Shown in pieces: positions 4,760 to 9,473 of a DNA stretch of 9,473 bases (position 1 is the first letter of the stretch; each line of letters starts with the position of its first letter). The translations under genes and the position numbers were made by a program. The notes below the pieces were generated by a model. That model worked only from the letters and a program-made list of their open reading frames with translations, was not told the origin of the DNA and did no database searches. The stretch is from an uncultured Clostridia bacterium (GTDB taxonomy: Bacteria; Bacillota; Clostridia; Oscillospirales; Oscillospiraceae), in assembly GCA_947177005.1 (NCBI GenBank), contig CAMWSZ010000084.1:1-9473 (forward strand), given 5' to 3'.

Positions 4760-7756
4760 TCAGTTTTCAAACGGCGTCAGCCGCAGACGGAACCGGAAGG
4801 CTTTGTCATCAAAACGGTACTGCGGCAGCAAATCTGGGCCGCAGCTGTTGGAGCCGATGCCGTTTTGTGCGTAATCCAGGCAGAGAACGGTACTGCCGGA
4901 GGGGGTTAATTCGAAATTGTGCCGTTTTTGAGTCAGTTCCTCCTGTGTGTAGACGGAGGCGTTAAAGGAGAAGGTTTCCGGAGAGGCGGCGGTGAGTCCG
5001 GTTCCGCATCCGGTGACGGTTACATAATCGCAGTCGAACCGGCTGCCGTTCTCCTGAGGACGCAGATAATCCTCGTGCAGCTCCGGGACGGTGCTCTGAA
5101 AAATGCCGTGCCAGGAGGCCCGGTGCTTATCGCGGTAGGATTCTCCCGGACCCATTCCGCAGTACTCCACCTGCTCCAAGGCGCTGTTCAGGAACAGCCG
5201 CAGTCCGAACCGGGGCAGCATCGGGAATTCCGGTTCCCGGACCACGTCTATTGTCACATCCACCGTCCCGTTCCCCCAGACCGTCCAGACGGTACTGGCG
5301 GACAGAATCCGCTGTACGGTATCCGCTCCCATAGACATCCGGCAGCGGATACGGACACAATTTTTATCCTGTTCCCAGGCAGTCTCGTAAGCTCTGGCCG
5401 ACGCCCGGTGGTAGCAGGCCCGCATCCACTCCTGTTTGATGTACTGGTCGTTATCGGTGGGGGCACGCCAGATATTCAGCTCCATGGGACGGTCCAGCAG
5501 TTCACCGTCGTGGAACTTCATTCCGGCAAAAAGTCCGGTGCGGGGGGCGCAACGGGGTTGGAATTTTTTTTCCCGCAGGAGCAGAAACCGTCCCGCCACC
5601 GCCGGCAAAACAGTTGCGCCCGTGGTTTCGGGGAAAACAGGTCTCTTTTCGTCACGGATTAGCAGCTCATCGAAGCCCATCAGCTCTTCCGCACCGCCGC
5701 GGGCGTTCCGATAGACCAGCCGCAAAAAGATTTTTCCGTCCGCGGGCCAATCGCCGAACCGCGCTGGTAAAACGGCCTCCCCGTGGGGCGGGACGGACGG
5801 GCAGACGAGACGGCCTGACTCTATGAGCTTTCCGTCCTGCCGGATTTCGTATAGAATGGTCACTGCGTCCTTGAGGTCGGTAAAGTCCAGATAATTATGC
5901 AGGACGATCTCGCCGGTTTCCTCCCGTAGCGACGCCCGTGCCGGACGGTAAACATTGCGGTATTCCAGCAGGCCCGGATGGGGCAGGCGGTCCGGGAAGA
6001 CCAGGCCGTCCATGCAGAAATTCCCGTCGTGGACCGCCTCGCCGCTGTCGCCGCCGTAGAGATACTTTGGCATACCGTCCTCTGTTTTTCCGCCAATTAC
6101 AGCGTGGTCGCACCACTCCCAGACAAACCCGCCGCACAGGAGGTCATACTTCTGGAACAGCTGGAAATAGTCCTCCAGATCTCCGGGACCGTTGCCCATT
6201 GCGTGACAGTATTCGCATAAAATAAAGGGTTTATCTGGCTGATTGTTCAAGTATTCCTCGATTTCCACGAAGGAGGGGTACATCCGGCTGTACAGGTCCA
6301 GATTGCTGAAATCGTATTTTCTGGCATCGCTCCGATACCGTGCGCCCTCATAATGGGTCAGACGGCTGGGGTCAAACTCTTTCGTCCACTTCAGCGCCTC
6401 CTCAAAGGCACAGCCATAGGCGCTCTCGTTGCCCATGGACCAGATCACCACGCAGGGACGGTTTTTATCCCGCTGCACGCATTTCCGTACCCGGTCACAT
6501 ACCGGTTCAATAAAATCGGGGTTATCAGCGATATACTCGTTCCAGCGGCTGAATTTATGCGCGCTGTCCGCATAATAGAAATCGGCCGGGCCATGGGCCT
6601 CCGCGTCCGCCTCGCCGATTACCAGAAAGCCGTACCGGTCGCAGAGCTGCAAAAACTCCGGCGCATTGGGGTAATGACTGGTACGGATGGCATTAAAATT
6701 ATGGCGTTTCATCAGGAGCAGGTCCTGTTTCATTTGCTCCCTGGTCACGGCAAAGCCGGTTTCCGGATGAGAATCGTGGCGGTTGACGCCCCGGAATTTA
6801 ATGGGAACGCCGTTAAAATACACCTTGCGGTCCTTCACGCAGATCTCCCGCAGTCCCACCTGATCGGTTATCGTCTCGCCGCCGGTCTCAATGCGCAGCG
6901 TATACAGGTACGGATTTTCCGGGCTCCACCGGACAATAGGCTGTACCGGCAGAGCAATTGTGCAGGGGTTGGCCTCAAGTCCGGTCCGGCCCGAAGCGAG
7001 CAGTTTTCCGTCCGCATCGAAAAGAGAAACCTTGGTAGGGACCGGATTGTGGAAATACTCCAGACGCAGTGCAACCAGAGCGAAATCTTCCCCCAGCGCC
7101 GTATGGACGAAATAATCAAAGACGCCGTCCCGCGGGCGCTTCAGCAGATACACGTCCCGAAAGATCCCGCTCATCCGGAACTTGTCCTGGTCCTCCAGAT
7201 AGCTCCCGTCGCACCACTTGAGGACCAGTACGGCCAAGCGGTTGACGCCGTTTTTCAGGAAACCGGTCACATCGAACTCAGAGGTGGAATGGGACACCTG
7301 ACTGTAACCTACATATTGTCCGTTCAGCCACACATAGAAGCAGGAATCGACGCCCTCAAAATTGAGGTAGGCCGACGGCGCACCGGGATGCTCCTGATAG
7401 GAAAAATCGTAAAGATACGCCCCGCAGGGGTTGTCCTGGGGCACGAAGGGCGGGTCAAAGGGGAAGGGGTAGTGGTAATTGGTATACTGCTGGGTGTCAT
7501 ACCCGAAATTCTGCCACACGCTGGGAACTGGAATCAGGTCATAGTCTGAGCAGTCGAAATCCGGCTCAAAAAAGCGTTCTGTCAGTTCATAGACGCTGGG
7601 AAAATACCGGAAACGCCACTGGCCGCTGAGCAGCTGCATCCGGTCGGACGACTCCCGGGGGACCCCGGCTGAAGCGCCGGGGATGTAATAGGCCCGGTCG
7701 GGCATGGTGTTTTCGTGCAGTACGTGCAGGTTCTCGTAGTGCCGTGGAATGATCAT
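4760..7756 (-). CDS. lacZ: Beta-galactosidase, GH2 family, LacZ type
   Basis: A 998-residue cytosolic glycoside hydrolase close in length to E. coli LacZ (1023), hydrolysing terminal beta-D-galactosides such as lactose. Domains in order: sugar-binding jelly roll (about 40-205, with NFEGVDSCFYVWLNG), immunoglobulin-like domain (about 210-300), TIM barrel (about 305-600) opening with FRGVNRHDSHP, a linking beta domain, and the small-chain domain (about 740-998) with NIWRAPTDND (about 761-770) and the C-terminal GIGSNSCGP. The acid/base Glu is E444 in WSMGNES and the nucleophile is E515 in ILCEYCHAMGNG, 71 residues apart (76 in E. coli). No signal peptide. The frame is open to 7978, but ATG at 7754-7756 has AGGAG at 9-nt spacing and the first 74 codons upstream are not protein-like, so they are leader. 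It is the first gene of a lacZ-symporter unit, divergent from an AraC-type regulator. True substrate preference among galactosides is unknown. Confidence 0.97.
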   Translation of the reverse strand: MIIPRHYENLHVLHENTMPDRAYYIPGASAGVPRESSDRMQLLSGQWRFRYFPSVYELTERFFEPDFDCSDYDLIPVPSVWQNFGYDTQQYTNYHYPFPFDPPFVPQDNPCGAYLYDFSYQEHPGAPSAYLNFEGVDSCFYVWLNGQYVGYSQVSHSTSEFDVTGFLKNGVNRLAVLVLKWCDGSYLEDQDKFRMSGIFRDVYLLKRPRDGVFDYFVHTALGEDFALVALRLEYFHNPVPTKVSLFDADGKLLASGRTGLEANPCTIALPVQPIVRWSPENPYLYTLRIETGGETITDQVGLREICVKDRKVYFNGVPIKFRGVNRHDSHPETGFAVTREQMKQDLLLMKRHNFNAIRTSHYPNAPEFLQLCDRYGFLVIGEADAEAHGPADFYYADSAHKFSRWNEYIADNPDFIEPVCDRVRKCVQRDKNRPCVVIWSMGNESAYGCAFEEALKWTKEFDPSRLTHYEGARYRSDARKYDFSNLDLYSRMYPSFVEIEEYLNNQPDKPFILCEYCHAMGNGPGDLEDYFQLFQKYDLLCGGFVWEWCDHAVIGGKTEDGMPKYLYGGDSGEAVHDGNFCMDGLVFPDRLPHPGLLEYRNVYRPARASLREETGEIVLHNYLDFTDLKDAVTILYEIRQDGKLIESGRLVCPSVPPHGEAVLPARFGDWPADGKIFLRLVYRNARGGAEELMGFDELLIRDEKRPVFPETTGATVLPAVAGRFLLLREKKFQPRCAPRTGLFAGMKFHDGELLDRPMELNIWRAPTDNDQYIKQEWMRACYHRASARAYETAWEQDKNCVRIRCRMSMGADTVQRILSASTVWTVWGNGTVDVTIDVVREPEFPMLPRFGLRLFLNSALEQVEYCGMGPGESYRDKHRASWHGIFQSTVPELHEDYLRPQENGSRFDCDYVTVTGCGTGLTAASPETFSFNASVYTQEELTQKRHNFELTPSGSTVLCLDYAQNGIGSNSCGPDLLPQYRFDDKAFRFRLRLTPFEN

Positions 7757-7826
7757 AATATCATACTCCTTTTGATATGCAGCTTTGCTGCCGGGCGGAA
7801 ATCTGGGATGGTTCAGGTTGTTTAAC

Positions 7827-7855
7827 AGTATAGAGAAAAAGCTGCGATTCTTCCA
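7827..7855 (-). promoter_or_regulatory. Probable lacZ promoter with weak -35
   Basis: Minus strand: -10 TATACT (7827-7832), 17-bp spacer, -35-position TGGAAG (7850-7855), which matches consensus at only three of six bases. A good -10 with a poor -35 fits an activator-dependent promoter. Predicted start near 7820, giving a leader of about 64 nt. GNACAAA half-sites at 7867-7886 would lie about 47-66 bp upstream of that start. Confidence 0.5.
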
Positions 7856-7865
7856 TAGATTCCAT

Positions 7866-7894
7866 TGGACAAAATATGTACAAAATGATACAAT
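7866..7894 (+). promoter_or_regulatory. Promoter of the AraC-family regulator gene
   Basis: Plus strand: -35 TGGACA (7866-7871, five of six), 17-bp spacer, -10 TACAAT (7889-7894, five of six). Start near 7901, leader about 100 nt. Two direct ACAAAAT repeats span its -35 and spacer, so a regulator bound there would be expected to repress this promoter. Confidence 0.6.
7867..7886 (+). repeat. Direct repeat GGACAAAAT / GTACAAAAT, 11-bp period (possible AraC-type operator)
   Basis: GGACAAAAT (7867-7875) and GTACAAAAT (7878-7886) agree in eight of nine bases and start 11 bp apart, about one helical turn. Tandem half-sites in the same orientation are typical of AraC-family operators. They lie between the divergent lacZ and regulator promoters. 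Role is inference. Confidence 0.5.
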
Positions 7895-7946
7895 AAGCAT
7901 AAAGAATGCCCGTGCAGGGCGGGCGGTCCTTATGCAACATGACAGA

Positions 7947-7978
7947 TTGCACAAAAAAGGCGTTATAAATTTGTGCAA
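7947..7978. repeat. Inverted repeat TTGCACAAA-N14-TTTGTGCAA
   Basis: Perfect 9-bp arms at 7947-7955 and 7970-7978, centres 23 bp apart (about two helical turns). It lies 22 bp before the regulator ATG, inside its predicted leader. Each arm holds a GCACAAA version of the half-site seen at 7867-7886, so it may be a second operator. As RNA it could also fold close to the weak ribosome binding site. Confidence 0.55.
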
Positions 7979-8000
7979 ATGACGGAATGGGGGTACTTTT

Positions 8001-8876
8001 ATGTACTTTAACAGCGCCTATTGGAACAATAGCCGGATTGATTTCAAGGACAAAACACATCCTCTGTTTGTGGGCAGCTGCGGCATGTACCGTCTCATCA
8101 CCCGTCCGCTGCTGCCCACCCACCGGCCCCGGGGACGTCTGGATTTCCAGATGCTGTATATTGCATCGGGGAAGGCGCAGTTCTATTTCCGCGGGGTGGA
8201 ACGAATGGTCCCGGCAGGACATATGGTGATCTACCGCCCGAAGGAGGAGCAGAAATACCGCTACTACGGCGCGGATCAGACCGAGGTCTACTGGGTGCAT
8301 TTTACTGGGAACAACGTCCGGAACATTATGCGGCAGTACGGCATTGCCGATTCCGACCAGGTTATTTTTACCGGCACCAGTCTGGAATATAAGCGGCTTT
8401 TTACGCAGATGATCCAGGAGATGCAGCTGCGGCGGGAGAACTACGAGGAATTTTTGGTATTGCTTTTGCGGCAGCTGTTCATCCTGCTTCACCGGCAGAT
8501 GCAGCAGCGTCCGAAGGCGAAGAGCGGATTTTTGGAGAAGGAGATACAGCAGGCTCTCCAGTATTTTCAGGAGCACTACAACAGTGATATCAGCATAGAC
8601 GCCTACGCCTCCTCCCGCGGCATGAGCACCAGTTGGTTTATCCGCAGCTTCAAGGAGATCACCGGCGTCACGCCCATGCGGTATATTCTGACCACCCGCA
8701 TAACCAACGCCCAAAGCCTGCTGGAGGATACGGACTACAATATTGCGGAGATCAGCCGCATCGTAGGCTATGAGGATCAGATGTATTTCAGCCGTCTTTT
8801 CAAGAAGCAGAACGGCGTATCCCCCTCGGAATTCCGGCGGCAGTCCCGGCGGGTTCCGGAGAATCCGGACGGATAA
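8001..8876 (+). CDS. AraC-family transcriptional regulator
   Basis: A 291-residue two-domain regulator. The N-terminal part (about 15-165) is a cupin-like ligand-binding and dimerisation domain; visible are LDFQMLYIASGKAQFYFRG, VPAGHMVIYRP and VYWVHFTG, as in sugar-sensing AraC proteins. The C-terminal part (about 185-282) is the double helix-turn-helix domain: first HTH DISIDAYASSRGMSTSWFIRSFKE, then linker TGVTPMRYILTTRITNAQSLLE. The second HTH with the family signature is IAEISRIVGYEDQMYFSRLF followed by GVSPSEFRR. ATG at 8001 is preceded by GGGGG at a long spacing, a weak ribosome binding site that suggests low expression. It is divergent from lacZ with 244 bp between start codons. The expected role is galactoside-responsive activation of lacZ and the symporter gene, with self-repression; the inducer is not identifiable from sequence. 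Confidence 0.94.
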   Translation: MYFNSAYWNNSRIDFKDKTHPLFVGSCGMYRLITRPLLPTHRPRGRLDFQMLYIASGKAQFYFRGVERMVPAGHMVIYRPKEEQKYRYYGADQTEVYWVHFTGNNVRNIMRQYGIADSDQVIFTGTSLEYKRLFTQMIQEMQLRRENYEEFLVLLLRQLFILLHRQMQQRPKAKSGFLEKEIQQALQYFQEHYNSDISIDAYASSRGMSTSWFIRSFKEITGVTPMRYILTTRITNAQSLLEDTDYNIAEISRIVGYEDQMYFSRLFKKQNGVSPSEFRRQSRRVPENPDG

Positions 8877-8888
8877 ATACAACAAGAA

Positions 8889-8914
8889 CCCCCGCCGTCT
8901 GGCGGGGGCTTTTG
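8889..8914. terminator. Bidirectional intrinsic terminator between the AraC gene and glgP
   Basis: CCCCCGCC (8889-8896) pairs perfectly with GGCGGGGG (8901-8908) around a GTCT loop. On the plus strand CTTTTG follows, and on the minus strand TTCTTGTTGT follows, so it can end transcription from both convergent genes. It starts 12 bp after the AraC stop. The remaining bases to 8996 show no gene or clear structure. Confidence 0.88.
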
Positions 8915-8996
8915 TATCGCAGGATTACGGCAAGTGCAGGCCGGTTGGAACTATGAGCGGAATAAAGGCGTTAATCATGCAGCCTTACTCCTGATC

Positions 8997-9473
8997 TTAC
9001 TTTTTGTAGGGCACATGCCAAATGGTATCGGCGTAATCGGCGATAGAGCGGTCGGCGGCGAAGATGCCGGAACGTGCGATATTGTGCAGGGACATCTGGT
9101 TCCACTTGGTACGGTCGCCGTAGGTGGCAGTCATACGGCGGCTGGCGTCGCAGTAGGAGACGAAGTCCGCCAGCAGCATATACTCGTCGGCGGGAGAGCC
9201 GCCGCCGAACAGCAGGCGCTCCACGATATCGTCATACCGGATGCCGTCGCGGAAGCCCTGGCTGATCTGGTCCAGAACACGATGCAGCATATTGTCGTGG
9301 CTGTACAGGCGGTACGGATTATACCCTGTATCCCGCAGTTCCTTCACCTGCTCGGTCTTCAGGCCGAACAGGAACATATTTTCATCGCCCAGCACCTCGT
9401 GCATCTCGACGTTTGCGCCGTCCAGCGTGCCGATGGTCAGGGCGCCGTTCATCATGAACTTCATGTTGCCGGT
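8997..9473 (-). CDS. glgP: Glycogen/starch/maltodextrin phosphorylase, C-terminal fragment
   Basis: The last 158 residues of an alpha-glucan phosphorylase (GT35), which releases glucose-1-phosphate from glycogen or maltodextrins; the gene continues past the right edge. The fragment opens inside the cofactor motif TGNMKFMMNGALTIGTLDGA, and the lysine of NMKFM (codon 9459-9461) is the one that binds pyridoxal phosphate in rabbit muscle phosphorylase (K680). The following NVEM and MFLFGLKTEQV also match the family. The C-terminal helices (YMLLADFVSYCDAS; WNQMSLHNIARSGIFAADRSI; YADTIWHV) are complete and the stop is at 8997-8999. A Met at 9462-9464 is internal, not a start. GlgP and MalP cannot be told apart here, so the symbol is by family. 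It is convergent with the AraC gene and probably not part of the galactoside locus. Confidence 0.95.
   Translation of the reverse strand, partial: TGNMKFMMNGALTIGTLDGANVEMHEVLGDENMFLFGLKTEQVKELRDTGYNPYRLYSHDNMLHRVLDQISQGFRDGIRYDDIVERLLFGGGSPADEYMLLADFVSYCDASRRMTATYGDRTKWNQMSLHNIARSGIFAADRSIADYADTIWHVPYKK

Noticed and set aside
6353..7549. A 398-codon open frame antisense to lacZ
   Set aside because: It is a high-GC shadow frame of a certain LacZ gene, with no ribosome binding site and no family resemblance. The same applies to antisense frames at 3424-4494, 4919-5662 and 131-652.
7939..7969. A second promoter for the AraC gene (ATGACA ... TATAAA)
   Set aside because: Both hexamers are good but the spacer is 19 bp, outside the usual 16-18; the promoter at 7866-7894 is better. 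It is not fully excluded.
7757..7978. A 74-codon upstream extension of the lacZ reading frame
   Set aside because: It lacks a ribosome binding site at its ATG, encodes an unlikely sequence, covers the promoter region, and the ATG at 7756 has a well-placed AGGAG and the normal LacZ beginning.
7761..8885. A 374-codon minus-strand open frame across the AraC gene
   Set aside because: It is antisense to a textbook AraC protein and runs through both promoters and the intergenic repeats.
1..9473. CRISPR array, tRNA/rRNA, insertion sequence or prophage genes
   Set aside because: I looked for spaced direct repeats, tRNA cloverleaf arms, transposase-like proteins and terminal repeats with target duplications and found none I can support.

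Overview
The window (about 9.5 kb) looks like chromosomal DNA of a gut-type Gram-positive anaerobe, most likely class Clostridia (an Oscillospiraceae- or Lachnospiraceae-like organism). That placement is inferred from the strong AGGAGG-type ribosome binding sites, TTG/GTG starts, the trmK-nif3 pair, the small DUF1858 protein and the style of the XRE regulators. Most genes are GC-rich, with one AT-richer block in the middle.

Region 1 (1-1940, minus strand) is housekeeping. In transcription order it holds a DUF1858 redox-disulfide protein with a good sigma-70-type promoter, a perfect 12-bp hairpin, trmK (tRNA m1A22 methyltransferase), nif3 (dinuclear-metal YqfO/YbgI-like protein, overlapping trmK by 23 nt) and the first 34 codons of a YebC/TACO1-family protein, cut by the window edge.

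Region 2 (1968-3290) is an accessory-looking block of lower GC. An unrecognised 187-residue protein (minus) is divergent from two small tandem XRE-family repressors (plus). The divergent promoters each contain one copy of a near-identical decamer in their spacer, which suggests shared repression. A hairpin at 3257-3290 separates this block from the next.

Region 3 (3301-8914) is a beta-galactoside utilisation locus: a GPH-family sugar:cation symporter and a LacZ-type GH2 beta-galactosidase on the minus strand, and a divergent AraC-family regulator on the plus strand. The simplest model is that the AraC protein senses the sugar and controls both directions from the 244-bp intergenic region. That region holds four copies of a GNACAAA half-site and a 9-bp inverted repeat. 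A large imperfect inverted repeat lies between lacZ and the transporter gene.

Region 4 (8997-9473, minus) is the C-terminal end of a glycogen/maltodextrin phosphorylase, including the lysine that binds pyridoxal phosphate. It is convergent with the AraC gene and shares a bidirectional terminator with it.

I see no RNA genes, CRISPR array, insertion sequence or phage genes, and no stretch over 300 bases without a gene. No clearly new multi-gene system is visible. The least explained items are the unrecognised gene with its two XRE neighbours, and the repeat structures around lacZ.
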